The notes below the pieces were generated by a model. The model was not told the origin of the DNA, did no database searches, and worked only from the letters and a program-made list of their open reading frames with translations. Both the position numbers and the translations under genes were made by a program. From contig NZ_JABMCE010000059.1 in assembly GCF_013359865.1 (NCBI RefSeq), positions 26,761-90,760 of the forward strand: a DNA stretch of 64,000 bases, read 5' to 3'. The stretch's first letter is position 1; each line of letters begins with the position of its first letter. This document shows positions 9,026-18,027 of the stretch, one piece after another. Origin of the DNA: Curtobacterium pusillum. GTDB lineage: Bacteria; Actinomycetota; Actinomycetes; Actinomycetales; Microbacteriaceae.

Positions 9026-9757
9026 TCAGTAGGACGTGGTGTCGTCGCCGAGCGTCGACGCGGCGCCGGTCTCGGCCCGGTGCGCGACCTCGTCGAGGAT
9101 GCGCGCCGAGGCGCTCGTGCCGATGCGGTTCGCGCCGGCCTCGACCATCTCGAGGAAGGTGTCGAGACCACGGACGCCGCCCGAGGCCTTCACGCCGGTG
9201 TCGGCGCCGACGGTCTCGCGCATGAGGCGGATGTGCTCAGCAGTGGCACCGCCACCGGCGAACCCGGTGGAGGTCTTCACGAACGCGGCACCGGCGGACT
9301 GCGCGGCACGGGACGCGGCGACGATCTCGTCGTCGGTGAGGAACGCGGTCTCGAGGATGACCTTGACGACGGTCGTGCCCGCGGCGTCGACCACGGCGCG
9401 GACGTCGGCCTCGACGCGCTCCCAGTCGCCGGACTTCGCGGCGCCGATGTTCTGCACCATGTCGAGCTCGAAGGCGCCGTCGGCGAGGGCCTGCAGCGAC
9501 TCGGCCACCTTGGCGGCGGTCGAGGTGGTGCCGTGCGGGAAGCCGATGACGGTTCCGACGCCGACGCCGGTTCCCTGGAGGCGCTCGACGGCGTACGCGA
9601 CGTCGCTCGGACGGACGCACACGCTGAAGACGCGGTAGGCGGCGGCCTCGTCCAGCTGGGCGTCGACGTCCGAACGGGTCAGTTCGGGCTTGAGGATCGC
9701 GTGGTCGATGAGACCACGGACGGCACCGGCGGTGACGGAGAACGCTGCATTGTCCAC
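9026..9757 (-). CDS. deoC: Deoxyribose-phosphate aldolase
   Basis: Class I aldolase that cleaves 2-deoxyribose 5-phosphate to glyceraldehyde 3-phosphate and acetaldehyde in nucleoside breakdown. The Schiff-base lysine is Lys161 in FVKTSTG, the second active-site lysine is Lys190 in GVKASGG, and Asp99 in ELDMV matches the proton-relay aspartate. Length 243 aa is normal. The GTG start has no Shine-Dalgarno sequence but lies 6 nt after TAGGCT, pointing to a leaderless mRNA. Other deo or nucleoside genes are not adjacent. Confidence 0.95.
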   Translation of the reverse strand: MDNAAFSVTAGAVRGLIDHAILKPELTRSDVDAQLDEAAAYRVFSVCVRPSDVAYAVERLQGTGVGVGTVIGFPHGTTSTAAKVAESLQALADGAFELDMVQNIGAAKSGDWERVEADVRAVVDAAGTTVVKVILETAFLTDDEIVAASRAAQSAGAAFVKTSTGFAGGGATAEHIRLMRETVGADTGVKASGGVRGLDTFLEMVEAGANRIGTSASARILDEVAHRAETGAASTLGDDTTSY

Positions 9758-9763
9758 CCGGCA

Positions 9764-9769
9764 AGCCTA
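9764..9769 (-). promoter_or_regulatory. -10 element for leaderless deoC
   Basis: TAGGCT on the minus strand ends 6 nt before the GTG of deoC, which would put the transcription start at or next to the start codon. No ribosome-binding site is present in between. No clear -35 was found. Confidence 0.5.
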
Positions 9770-9786
9770 CCCGGAGCCGAGCCGCG

Positions 9787-9792
9787 TACCGT
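9787..9792 (+). promoter_or_regulatory. -10 element for leaderless SDR gene
   Basis: TACCGT ends 7 nt before the ATG of the SDR/DUF2867 gene, with no Shine-Dalgarno sequence in the spacer. With the deoC element on the opposite strand, this makes a divergent pair of apparently leaderless genes only 42 bp apart. Confidence 0.45.
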
Positions 9793-9799
9793 GCCCCGC

Positions 9800-11332
9800 A
9801 TGCACGTCCTCGTCACCGGGGCCACCGGGTACATCGGCGGTCGTCTCGTCCCGCGCCTCCTCGAAGCCGGCCACCGCGTCCGGGTCTTCGTCCGGACCCC
9901 CCGGAAGCTCCAGGACGTCCCCTGGCACGACGGCGTCGAGATCGTCGAGGGCGACCTGCAGGACGCCGCCGCAGTGCGGAGCGCGGTCGACGGGGTCGAG
10001 GCCGTCTACTACCTCGCGCACGCGATGGGCGCCGAGGGCGACTTCGAGCACGCCGAGCGGCGGGCGGCCGAGACGATGGCCCACGAGGCGCAGGCCGCCG
10101 GTGTCCGTCGGTTCGTGTACCTCGGCGGTCTGCACCCGGACGGCGACCTCTCGAAGCACCTCCGCAGCCGGAAGGAGGTCGGGGACGTCCTGCTCCGCTC
10201 CGGCGTCCCGACGATCGCCTACCAGGCCGGTGTGGTGATCGGGTCGGGGAGCACCTCGTTCGAGATGATCCGGCACCTGACCGACGTCCTTCCGTGGATG
10301 GCCGCGCCGCGCTGGGTCCGGAACCACATCCAGCCGATCGCCGTGCGGGACGTCCTGTACTACCTCGTGAGGGCCCTCGACATCCCCGCCGACGTGAACC
10401 GGACCTTCGACATCGGCGGCCCGGACGTGCTGCGCTACGGCCAGATGCTCAACGGGTACGCCGTCGAGGCGAAGCTCCCGCAACGGCCGATCTCCGTGCT
10501 GCCCGTCCTCACCCCGAGGCTCGCCGCGCACTGGTTCAACCTCGTCACCCCGATCCCGCGCAAGCTCGCGACGCCGATCATCGAGTCCCTGCAGTTCGAG
10601 TGCGTCCAGCGCGAGCACGACATCGACGACGTGGTGCCGCGTCCGGAGGGCGGGCTCACCCCCTACCGCCGCGCCGTCCGGCTCGCCCTCAGCCGCATGC
10701 GCACCGGCGAGGTCGAGACGAGCTGGCGCAGCGCGACCCTCGCGGCGACGCCGGCGGACCCGCTGCCGAGCGACCCGGACTGGTCCGGCCACACGGTGTA
10801 CGTCGACGACCGGAAGCGACACTCGGCGGCCTCGGCCGAGGACGTCTGGCGTGTCGTCGAGTCGATCGGCGGCGAGAAGGGCTGGTACTCGTTCCCGCTC
10901 GCCTGGGTGGCCCGCGGGTGGATGGACAAACTCGCCGGGGGAGTCGGTCTCAACCGGGGCCGCCGCGACCCGGAGCGCCTCGAGCAGGGCGACGCACTCG
11001 ACTGGTGGCGTGTGGAACGGCTCGATCGCGGGCGGTACCTGCGGCTCCGCGCCGAGTTCAAGTCGCCGGGCCGGGCCTGGCTCGAGATGACCGTGACCCC
11101 GGCGGAGGACGGCGGCAGCGACTACCGGCAGCGGGCGATCTACTTCCCCCAGGGGCTCGCCGGACGGCTCTACTGGTACGGGATCCTCCCGTTCCACGGC
11201 GTGATCTTCCCGGGCATGGTCGAGCGGATCACGGCCGCGGCCGAGCGGGAGTCCGAGCACACCGGGTCGACGGGACGGAACCGGACCCAGCAGAATGGGA
11301 AGCCGGAACCGGTACACGAGGAGGCAGCATGA
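9800..11332 (+). CDS. NAD(P)-binding SDR fused to DUF2867 domain
   Basis: A 510-aa two-part protein. Residues 1 to about 290 form an atypical short-chain dehydrogenase/NmrA-like domain with the nucleotide-binding motif GATGYIGG (7-14). The C-terminal part (about 325-480) matches the DUF2867 type, with conserved WYSFPLAW and FPQGLAGRLYWYGILPFHG-like segments. Family members are annotated as NAD(P)-dependent sugar or quinone reductase-like proteins; the substrate is unknown. The frame is open far upstream, but the N-terminal Rossmann motif fixes this ATG. The stop overlaps the esterase start by 4 nt. Confidence 0.88.
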   Translation: MHVLVTGATGYIGGRLVPRLLEAGHRVRVFVRTPRKLQDVPWHDGVEIVEGDLQDAAAVRSAVDGVEAVYYLAHAMGAEGDFEHAERRAAETMAHEAQAAGVRRFVYLGGLHPDGDLSKHLRSRKEVGDVLLRSGVPTIAYQAGVVIGSGSTSFEMIRHLTDVLPWMAAPRWVRNHIQPIAVRDVLYYLVRALDIPADVNRTFDIGGPDVLRYGQMLNGYAVEAKLPQRPISVLPVLTPRLAAHWFNLVTPIPRKLATPIIESLQFECVQREHDIDDVVPRPEGGLTPYRRAVRLALSRMRTGEVETSWRSATLAATPADPLPSDPDWSGHTVYVDDRKRHSAASAEDVWRVVESIGGEKGWYSFPLAWVARGWMDKLAGGVGLNRGRRDPERLEQGDALDWWRVERLDRGRYLRLRAEFKSPGRAWLEMTVTPAEDGGSDYRQRAIYFPQGLAGRLYWYGILPFHGVIFPGMVERITAAAERESEHTGSTGRNRTQQNGKPEPVHEEAA

Positions 11333-11913
11333 CCGCGGAACACACCAGCGTCCTGTTCCTGGGCGACAGCATCACCGAGCAGGGGTCGTGGGACACGTGG
11401 TTGCCCGACGAGCGCATCGTCAACCTCGGCATCGGCGGCGACACCACCGACGGGGTCCTGGCACGCCTGGACGCCGTCGTGGCCGAACAGCCCGAGGTCA
11501 TCGTGCTGCTCATCGGCACGAACGACTTCGGCAACCACCGGGCGAGCGTCGAGCACGTCGTCCGTGGCGTCGAGTCGGTCCTCGTGACGCTCCGCCGCGA
11601 GCTCCCGGGCGTCCGGCTGCTGCTCGTCTCGATCCTCCCGCGCCAGGCCGAGTACGCGGCGAAGATCGAGGAGGCGAACCGGCACCTCCGCCAGTTCGTC
11701 GCGACGTGCCACGCCCAGTACCTCGACGCGTGGCCCGCCCTCGCCGACGGGGACCACCTCGACGACCGCTTCACCGACGACGGCCTGCACCTCACAGACG
11801 AGGGCTACCGGGCGTACCTCGCCGAGCTCGTACCGGCGCTCGAGCGGGTCCGCGGGATGCCGCCGATGTCCCGTTCGATCCAGGCCATCGACCTCGACGG
11901 CGCCAGCGCCTGA
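11329..11913 (+). CDS. SGNH/GDSL-type esterase or lipase
   Basis: A 194-aa SGNH hydrolase without a signal peptide, hence probably cytoplasmic. The four blocks are visible: nucleophile Ser14 in GDSIT, Gly in NLGIGGDT (about 32-39), Asn65 in GTND, and the Asp151/His154 pair in DDGLHLT. Such enzymes hydrolyse acyl esters (acetyl-sugars, lysophospholipids); the substrate is not evident. A GAGGAGG ribosome-binding site precedes the ATG. Overlaps the SDR gene by 4 nt and the next gene by 1 nt, so the three form one operon. Confidence 0.9.
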   Translation: MTAEHTSVLFLGDSITEQGSWDTWLPDERIVNLGIGGDTTDGVLARLDAVVAEQPEVIVLLIGTNDFGNHRASVEHVVRGVESVLVTLRRELPGVRLLLVSILPRQAEYAAKIEEANRHLRQFVATCHAQYLDAWPALADGDHLDDRFTDDGLHLTDEGYRAYLAELVPALERVRGMPPMSRSIQAIDLDGASA

Positions 11914-12368
11914 TGGCAGCACGGAAGGGACGCCCGCCGGCGGGGTCGTCACTGCACGGCGTGCCCGCGGGCCCGGCACGACCGGCATCGACCGAAGGAG
12001 CGACGTCCGAGCGGGCGAGCGGCGACACCGCGCCGTTCACACGTCCGGCGTTGGCGCCCTCGCTCATCGCGGCGATCGTGCTGCTCGCGTGCGTGGCGAT
12101 CATCGACTCGTCCGGGTTCGTGTTCGCCCGCTGGGGCGTGACCGTGCTGAGCCTCATCGTCCTGGTGTTCGCCGTCCGCGGCCGCGCCTGGTGGGCCGCC
12201 GTCCTGATGGCGGCGATCGCGGTGTGCTGGAACCCGCTCGCGGTCGTGCCGATCCCGGGCGAGGTCTGGGCGGCCCTGCAGATCGTCGCCGCCGCGCTCT
12301 TCATCGTCGTCGGCATCGTCGTGAAGGTGCCGCGCGAGACGGAGACGACCCGCGCCTCCAGGCCCTGA
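11913..12368 (+). CDS. Small membrane protein, possibly DUF6804 type
   Basis: A 151-aa protein with a Pro/Ala-rich N-terminus of about 45 residues and three or four hydrophobic helices (about 48-66, 72-86, 90-104, 115-135) ending in a short charged tail. A conserved-looking WNPLAVVPIPGEVW loop sits between the last helices. This looks like the DUF6804 group of actinobacterial membrane proteins, but I am not certain. Its ATG overlaps the esterase stop by one base; function unknown. Confidence 0.8.
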   Translation: MAARKGRPPAGSSLHGVPAGPARPASTEGATSERASGDTAPFTRPALAPSLIAAIVLLACVAIIDSSGFVFARWGVTVLSLIVLVFAVRGRAWWAAVLMAAIAVCWNPLAVVPIPGEVWAALQIVAAALFIVVGIVVKVPRETETTRASRP

Positions 12369-12404
12369 CCCGATCGCGGGGCGGTCCGGGCGCCCGCGCG
12401 GACG

Positions 12405-12410
12405 GTAGGA
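12405..12410 (+). promoter_or_regulatory. -10-like element upstream of the Stealth gene
   Basis: TAGGAT lies about 48 nt before the ATG, in the only gap after the preceding operon. The leader that follows has a GGCAGGAGGCGGG purine stretch. Tentative; no -35 is obvious. Confidence 0.35.
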
Positions 12411-12458
12411 TCGGCAGGAGGCGGGCGCGGTGCCCGCAGGACGATCCGAAGGGCGTGG

Positions 12459-14012
12459 ATGAGCAACGAGACCGAGCCGGTGACCGAGAGTCCTCTGCTG
12501 AACCCTCGACCGTCCTCCGGCGGTCTCGACCGACCTGACGTCGTCGTGCGGAAAGGTCGTCTGACGCTCGTCAACGGCCACCTCACCCCGCAGCAGTCGA
12601 TGATCGAGGACCTCCTGTTCCTCGACGACGCGCTCACCGCCGGTGACGTCGACCACCTGCTCATCCGCGGGAACGACCAGCGGCCGGTCATCGCCCTGGA
12701 CGAACGCGACCGCCAGCGCGCGGAGAGCGCCGTGATGGCCGCCGCCGCGAACGAACCATTCTACGCGAAGCCCCCGCGCAAGCCCGCCGTGCTCGTCATC
12801 GACGACGGCCTCGGCCCGGCCGACGAACCCGTGCTCCGCGTGTTCCGTCCGCGCGTCGAACCGCTCGGACGCCTCCGCTACGGCGCGGAGACGAGCGTGC
12901 AGCTCGAGTTCTGGCGCGTCACCGACACCGAGGTCCTCGCGCCCGTCGAGAACGCCCTCATGCGCCGCAGCCTGCCGATCGAGGAGTTCGTCCTGGTCGA
13001 CATCGAGCGGTACGGTCGGACCTGGCGCACCGTCGAGCACATGTTCGACGACCACGTCTCCGACATCCGCTTCCCGATCGACATCGTCTTCTCGTGGGTG
13101 GACGGCAACGCCATCGAGTACCAGCGTGCCCGACAGGCGGCGCAGTCCGGTGCCGTGCTGGGGGAGGGCGACGACGCCCCCGCCCGCTTCCGGCAGATCG
13201 ACGAGCTGAAGTACGCGCTCCGCTCCGTGCACACCTTCGCGCCCTGGATCCGGCAGATCTACATCGCCACCGATTCCCCGGCCCCGGCCTGGCTCGCCGA
13301 CCACCCCAAGGTGCGGATCGTCCGCTCCGAGGAGTTCTTCGCCGACCCGTCCGTCCTGCCGACGCACAACTCGCAGGCCGTCGAGTCACAGCTGCACCAC
13401 ATCCCGGGCATCAGCGAGCACTTCATCTACTCGAACGACGACATGTTCTTCGGGCGCTCGGTCGACCCGTCGGTGTTCTTCAGCCCCGGATCGGTGACGA
13501 AGTTCATCCTCGCGTCGACCCGGATCGGCCTCGGCTCGAACAACCCGGCACGGAGCGGGTTCGAGAACTCCGCCCGGGTGAACCGCCGGCTGCTCCAGCA
13601 GCGGTTCGGAGCGGTCACCACCAGGCACCTCGAGCACGCGCCGACCCCGCTGCGCGCCTCGATCATGACCGAGATGGAGCACGAGTTCGCGGACGAGTTC
13701 AGGGCGACGGCCGCGTCACGCTTCCGGGCGGCCGAGAACATCTCGGTGACGAACTCGCTGTACCACTACTACTCGCTGCTCACCGGGCGGGCGATCGTGC
13801 AGGAGAACGCGCCCGTGCGGTACGTCGACACGACCATGCAGTCGGGGCTCCGTGCGCTCGACGACCTGCTCAAGAAGCGGAACGTCGACTTCTTCTGCCT
13901 GAACGACGGCAGCTTCCCCGAGGTCAGCGACGAGGAGCGCACGCGGCGCGTCACCGACTTCCTCGAGAAGTACTTCCCGTTCCCGGCGCCCTGGGAGCGG
14001 CCCGCGTCCTGA
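12459..14012 (+). CDS. Stealth family exopolysaccharide/capsule phosphotransferase
   Basis: A 517-aa protein with all Stealth conserved regions: CR1 FPIDIVFSWVDGN (205-217), CR2 FRQIDELKYALRSV to IYIATD (244-272), CR3 PTHNSQAVE to IYSNDDMFFG (301-332), and a CR4-like C-terminus. Stealth proteins transfer sugar-1-phosphate units to build phosphodiester-linked glycans such as capsules. About 200 N-terminal residues precede CR1, longer than in minimal family members. No other glycan genes are adjacent, so it appears to be an orphan. ATG start. Cytoplasmic; no membrane helix seen. Confidence 0.92.
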   Translation: MSNETEPVTESPLLNPRPSSGGLDRPDVVVRKGRLTLVNGHLTPQQSMIEDLLFLDDALTAGDVDHLLIRGNDQRPVIALDERDRQRAESAVMAAAANEPFYAKPPRKPAVLVIDDGLGPADEPVLRVFRPRVEPLGRLRYGAETSVQLEFWRVTDTEVLAPVENALMRRSLPIEEFVLVDIERYGRTWRTVEHMFDDHVSDIRFPIDIVFSWVDGNAIEYQRARQAAQSGAVLGEGDDAPARFRQIDELKYALRSVHTFAPWIRQIYIATDSPAPAWLADHPKVRIVRSEEFFADPSVLPTHNSQAVESQLHHIPGISEHFIYSNDDMFFGRSVDPSVFFSPGSVTKFILASTRIGLGSNNPARSGFENSARVNRRLLQQRFGAVTTRHLEHAPTPLRASIMTEMEHEFADEFRATAASRFRAAENISVTNSLYHYYSLLTGRAIVQENAPVRYVDTTMQSGLRALDDLLKKRNVDFFCLNDGSFPEVSDEERTRRVTDFLEKYFPFPAPWERPAS

Positions 14013-14056
14013 AGCTGACGCCCCGCTGACGCCGGACGGCGGCCGAGATCGCACTT

Positions 14057-14106
14057 CGGCGCGGATGCGGCCTCCGTCCGACGGCGCGGATGCGGCCACC
14101 GTCCGA
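14057..14106. repeat. 25-bp tandem duplication
   Basis: Two adjacent 25-bp copies differing at one base (T/A), in the 96-bp gap between the convergent Stealth and phosphodiesterase genes. Each holds GCGGATGCGGCC and CCGTCCGA. The CCGTCCGA ends can pair with GCCGGACGG just upstream (near 14032-14040), so the region may also serve as a terminator hairpin. Confidence 0.8.
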
Positions 14107-14108
14107 CG

Positions 14109-15068
14109 TCAGCGGTGGACGGGGGAGACCGGCACCGAATCGAGGGTGAACACCGGGATGCTCGACGTCACCGGAGCCGGTTCCACCGCCGCAGCGATCG
14201 ACACGCCGGCTGCGGCGAGTCGCGCCTCGGTCTCGACGGCGGAGACGGGCTCGCCGACGGTCGAGTAGTGCCCGATCGGGACGACCGAGTGCACCACGTT
14301 GTGTCCGTACACGTGGACGAGGTTGAACGACTGCGCGCCGTCGCGACCCCGCGTGCCGCCCCGGTACTCGGTGAGGTCCTGCGTGTAGCACGTTGCGCTC
14401 GCGACCGAGACGGGGACGCCCGCGAACACCGCGCTCGTCGAGTAGTGGAGGTGACCGGCGATGATCGCGATGACGTCACTGCCCTCGACGACCTCGGCGA
14501 GGGCGTCCTGGTCACGGAGCTCGACGAGGACGGCGAGGTCCTGCACGCTGGGCACCGGCGGGTGGTGCATCGCCAGGATCGTGCCGTGCGGGGCCTGCTC
14601 GGAGAGGACCTCGGCGAGCCAGTCGAGCTGGTCGGGGGAGACCTCGCCGTGGTGGGCGCCGGGCACACTCGTGTCGAGGGTGATGACGCGCAGACCGTTC
14701 ACGTCGTAGACGAAGTCCACGGGTCGGTCGGTCGGCTGCAGCCCGAAGAGCTCCTGCCGGAAGGCGCCCCGCTCGTCGTGGTTGCCCATCGCCCAGATGA
14801 CCTGGGCGCCGATGCGTTCGGCAGCGGGCGCGACGATGTCCCGGATGCGGGCGTACGCGCCTGGTTCGCCCTTGTCGGCGACGTCCCCCGTGACGACGAT
14901 CGCCTCCGGACGGGTGCCGGACGCCTCGATGTCGGCGACGATCTCGCCGAGGCGAGCGGCGGAGTCGACGTCACCGTAGAGGGTGCCGTCGCCGGCCACG
15001 AGGTGGGTGTCACTGAGGTGGAGCAGGAAGTGGTTCGGCCTGGGGTGTTCGGCCGTCCGGCTGTCCAA
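14109..15068 (-). CDS. Calcineurin-like phosphodiesterase (CpdA-like)
   Basis: Metallophosphoesterase of 319 aa from this start. The metal-binding motifs are in order: LSDTHL, GDVAD (Asp/Gly), GNHDE, then AMHHPP and AGHLHYS. The family includes cyclic-AMP phosphodiesterases and glycerophosphodiesterases; the substrate is not provable here. The start is uncertain. TTG at 15068 has a modest GAGA upstream and gives a normal N-terminus; GTG at 15116 or 15137 are alternatives in the same frame. Converges on the Stealth gene. Confidence 0.88.
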   Translation of the reverse strand: MDSRTAEHPRPNHFLLHLSDTHLVAGDGTLYGDVDSAARLGEIVADIEASGTRPEAIVVTGDVADKGEPGAYARIRDIVAPAAERIGAQVIWAMGNHDERGAFRQELFGLQPTDRPVDFVYDVNGLRVITLDTSVPGAHHGEVSPDQLDWLAEVLSEQAPHGTILAMHHPPVPSVQDLAVLVELRDQDALAEVVEGSDVIAIIAGHLHYSTSAVFAGVPVSVASATCYTQDLTEYRGGTRGRDGAQSFNLVHVYGHNVVHSVVPIGHYSTVGEPVSAVETEARLAAAGVSIAAAVEPAPVTSSIPVFTLDSVPVSPVHR

Positions 15069-15185
15069 TGGGATCTCATTCCGTTGGCGGGTGCGTGGTG
15101 CAACACAGTGCCACACCGTCCTGGACGATCCCAGCACGTCGATGTGAATCGAGGGTGAACCCGAAGCGGCGTGTTGAGGCGAAAC

Positions 15186-15226
15186 AGCGAAACCCCCCGC
15201 CCACGAAGTGGACGAGGGGTTTCGCT
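15186..15226 (-). terminator. Terminator after qcrB
   Basis: Perfect 11-bp stem AGCGAAACCCC / GGGGTTTCGCT around a 19-nt loop, located 19 nt after the qcrB stop. It could also end transcription read from the other side. Confidence 0.8.
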
Positions 15227-15244
15227 GATCCTTGCCGAGGAGTG

Positions 15245-16927
15245 TCAGTGCCCCGGGCCGACCTGGGGAGCCTGGTGGCCACCCTCGAGGTCGGGGGCGT
15301 GGTGCGCGGCGTGCGCAGCCTCGAGCTCGGCCTTCGTGACCGGCGTGATGCGGTCCTCGAAGAAGAAGCGCGACATGCTGGCGCGGATCTTCTCCGCTCC
15401 GGTGATCTTGCCACGGGCGTTCGGGCGGAGCATCAGAGGCTTGTACTCGTTGAACTGCAGGAGCTTCCAGCGCTCGTACTCGTCGAGCTGCTCGTGCACC
15501 TCGATGTACTCACCGTGGGGCAGCCGGACGATGCGGCCGGACTCGTACCCGTGGAGCACGATCTCGCGGTCCTTCTTCTGCAGGGCGAGGCACACGCGCT
15601 TCGTGATCCAGAAGGCGACGAACGGGCCGAGGACCGTCGTGGCCTGGATCACGTGGATCACGTGGTCGATCGACACGAAGAAGTGGGTCGCGATGATGTC
15701 CGACGACGCGGCGGCCCAGAGGCTCGCGTAGAGCGTGATGCCGGCGGCGCCGAAGGCCGTGCGCGTCGGGGCGTTGCGCGGACGATCCGCCAGGTGGTGC
15801 TCGCGCTTGTCACCGGTGACCCAGCCTTCGATGAAGGGGTAGAGGAAGATCCCGAGGATGAGCACCACCAGCACCGCGATCGGCGCGAGGATGTTGAACG
15901 ACACCGTGTAGCCGAACCACACGACCTCCCAGTGCGGCGGCACCAGTCGGAGCGCGCCGTCCGCGAAGCCGATGTACCAGTCGGGCTGGGTACCGGCGGA
16001 CACGGGGGACGGGTCGTACGGGCCGTAGTTCCAGATCGGGTTGATCGTGAACAGCGACGCGATGAGGGCGAGGATGCCCGCGACGATGAAGAAGAACCCA
16101 CCGGCCTTCGCGGCGAACGCGGGGAGGATCGGCACGCCGACGACGTTCTCGTTGGTCTTGCCCGGACCTGCGAACTGCGTGTGCTTGTTGATGACGACCA
16201 GCACGAGGTGAACGCCGAGCACCGCGACGAGGATCGCCGGCAGCAACAGGATGTGCAGCGTGTAGAGACGGCCGACGATGTCGGTGCCCGGGAACTCGCC
16301 GCCGAACAGCAGGTACGCGATCCAGACGCCGATGACCGGCACACCCTCGATCATGCCGACGATGATGCGCAGACCGTTTCCGGAGAGCAGGTCGTCGGGG
16401 AGCGAGTAGCCCGTGAAGCCCTCGGCCATGGCGAGCACCCAGAGCACGAAGCCGAACACCCAGTTCAGCTCACGCGGCTTGCGGAACGCGCCGGTGAAGA
16501 ACACGCGGGCCATGTGCAGCATGATCGAGGCCACGAACAGCAGCGCCGCCCAGTGGTGGATCTGCCGGACGAAGAGACCGCCGCGGATGTCGAACGAGAT
16601 GTTCAGCGTCGACTGGAGCGCCGTCGACATCTCGATGCCCTTCAGTGGGACGTACGAGCCGTGGTACACGACCTCGGCCATGGACGCCTGGAAGAAGAAC
16701 GTCAGGAAGGTGCCGGACAGCAGGACGACGACGAAGCTGTACAGCGCCACCTCGCCGAGCATGAAGCTCCAGTGGTCGGGGAAGATCTTGCGCCCGACCT
16801 CCTTCACGAGGCCCGAGATGCTCGTGCGCTCGTCGATGTAGTTGGCGACCCCGCCGATGATGCGGGATCCGCGCTCCGGCGCCGGCCTGGTGGCGGACGC
16901 GGGTGCCTTGGTGGTCGTGCTGCTCAT
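15245..16927 (-). CDS. qcrB: Cytochrome bc1 complex cytochrome b subunit QcrB
   Basis: Membrane diheme cytochrome b of the actinobacterial menaquinol:cytochrome c reductase, 560 aa. It has eight or more membrane helices, the heme-ligand histidines in HHWAALLFV and [17 protein letters not shown], the quinol-site segment, and a long C-terminal cytoplasmic extension (about residues 430-560) typical of actinobacterial QcrB. The ATG shares one base with the qcrA stop. This is the last gene of the ctaE-qcrC-qcrA-qcrB cluster and is followed by a terminator. Confidence 0.97.
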   Translation of the reverse strand: MSSTTTKAPASATRPAPERGSRIIGGVANYIDERTSISGLVKEVGRKIFPDHWSFMLGEVALYSFVVVLLSGTFLTFFFQASMAEVVYHGSYVPLKGIEMSTALQSTLNISFDIRGGLFVRQIHHWAALLFVASIMLHMARVFFTGAFRKPRELNWVFGFVLWVLAMAEGFTGYSLPDDLLSGNGLRIIVGMIEGVPVIGVWIAYLLFGGEFPGTDIVGRLYTLHILLLPAILVAVLGVHLVLVVINKHTQFAGPGKTNENVVGVPILPAFAAKAGGFFFIVAGILALIASLFTINPIWNYGPYDPSPVSAGTQPDWYIGFADGALRLVPPHWEVVWFGYTVSFNILAPIAVLVVLILGIFLYPFIEGWVTGDKREHHLADRPRNAPTRTAFGAAGITLYASLWAAASSDIIATHFFVSIDHVIHVIQATTVLGPFVAFWITKRVCLALQKKDREIVLHGYESGRIVRLPHGEYIEVHEQLDEYERWKLLQFNEYKPLMLRPNARGKITGAEKIRASMSRFFFEDRITPVTKAELEAAHAAHHAPDLEGGHQAPQVGPGH

Positions 16928-17994
16928 CAGCGTTCACGCTCCCAGAAGGACGGTCCGACGGGCTCGTGGAAGTCGCTCTGTGCGACCAGGTAGCCGTCGT
17001 CGTCGATCGCGATCGGAAGTTGGGGGAGGGGACGCGCGGCCGGTCCGAAGATGACCTCGCAGTTGTTCGAGACGTCGAACGTCGACTGGTGGCAGGGGCA
17101 GAGCAGGTGGTGCGTCTGCTGTTCGTACAGTGCGACCGGGCACCCGACGTGGGTGCAGATCTTCGAGTACGCGACGATGCCGTCGTACCCCCAGTTCTCG
17201 TGCCCCTTGGCGGGGTTCAGGTCCTTCGGGTCGAGGCGCATCAGGAGGACGGAGGACTTGGCCTTCTCCTCGAGCATGTCCTCCTTGTCGAGCATGCCGT
17301 CCGGGATGACGTGGAACACCGAACCGATGGTCACGTCGGACGCCTTGATCGGCAGACCCGTCGGGTCCTTCGTCAGGCGCGTGCCCTTCGCCCACATGGT
17401 GTGGCGGAGGAGTTCGTTCGGGTCCGCCGCCGGCGCGAGGTCGCGCACGAGGACGATGCCGGGGAGCGGGAACGCCGCCAGCGCGCCGATCATCGAGTTG
17501 CGGATGAGCTTGCGGCGGCTGAAGCCGGACTCCTTGTCGGCGAGCTGGAAGGCCTCGACGGCCTTCGCACGGGTCGCGTCCGTGCCACGGGTGCTGTGGC
17601 GGAGCTCCGAGATCTCGCGGTCGACGACGAGCGACTTCGACCAGTACACGGCGCCGAGGCCGAGCGCGAGCAGCGCCAGGGCGATCGAGAGGCCGAGCCA
17701 GAGGTTGGCCGTGCGGACGGAGCCGAAGTCGTCGGAGTCGATCGGGAAGGCGACGTACGCCGCGATCGCGAGGACGCTGCCGACGATCGACAGGTAGAAG
17801 TACGTGGCGACCTGACGCTCGGCGAGACGCTGCTTCTTCGGGTCGACGTCGGTGCGGCGCGCGCGGTGCGGCGGCTCGCCCGGGTTCTCGAACGGGTCCG
17901 CGGGCAGGACCGCGGTACCGGCCGACGTCGTGGTCGCGCCGTGCTTCTCGACAGCCGAGGACGAGTTCAGTGCCTCGTCGTCGTGCTCTGCCAT
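16927..17994 (-). CDS. qcrA: Cytochrome bc1 complex Rieske iron-sulfur subunit QcrA
   Basis: Rieske protein of 355 aa with three N-terminal membrane helices, as expected for Actinobacteria (about 66-86, 98-120 and near 165-185, after an SRRKLIRN motif). The [2Fe-2S] ligands are in CTHVGCP and CPCHQS. It passes electrons from menaquinol to the QcrC hemes. The ATG at 17994 was chosen because GAAGGGAA lies just upstream; an in-frame ATG 9 codons earlier has none. Confidence 0.96.
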   Translation of the reverse strand: MAEHDDEALNSSSAVEKHGATTTSAGTAVLPADPFENPGEPPHRARRTDVDPKKQRLAERQVATYFYLSIVGSVLAIAAYVAFPIDSDDFGSVRTANLWLGLSIALALLALGLGAVYWSKSLVVDREISELRHSTRGTDATRAKAVEAFQLADKESGFSRRKLIRNSMIGALAAFPLPGIVLVRDLAPAADPNELLRHTMWAKGTRLTKDPTGLPIKASDVTIGSVFHVIPDGMLDKEDMLEEKAKSSVLLMRLDPKDLNPAKGHENWGYDGIVAYSKICTHVGCPVALYEQQTHHLLCPCHQSTFDVSNNCEVIFGPAARPLPQLPIAIDDDGYLVAQSDFHEPVGPSFWERER

Positions 17995-18027
17995 GGTGTT
18001 CCCTTCAGTGTCGTTCGACACGGACGA

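Noticed and set aside
8918..9799. N-terminal extension of the SDR/DUF2867 gene by 294 codons
   Set aside because: The extension is antisense to deoC; the Rossmann motif and the -10 hexamer fix the start at 9800.
15068..16993. A 641-codon open frame antisense to qcrB
   Set aside because: Same shadow pattern; qcrB on the other strand is certain.
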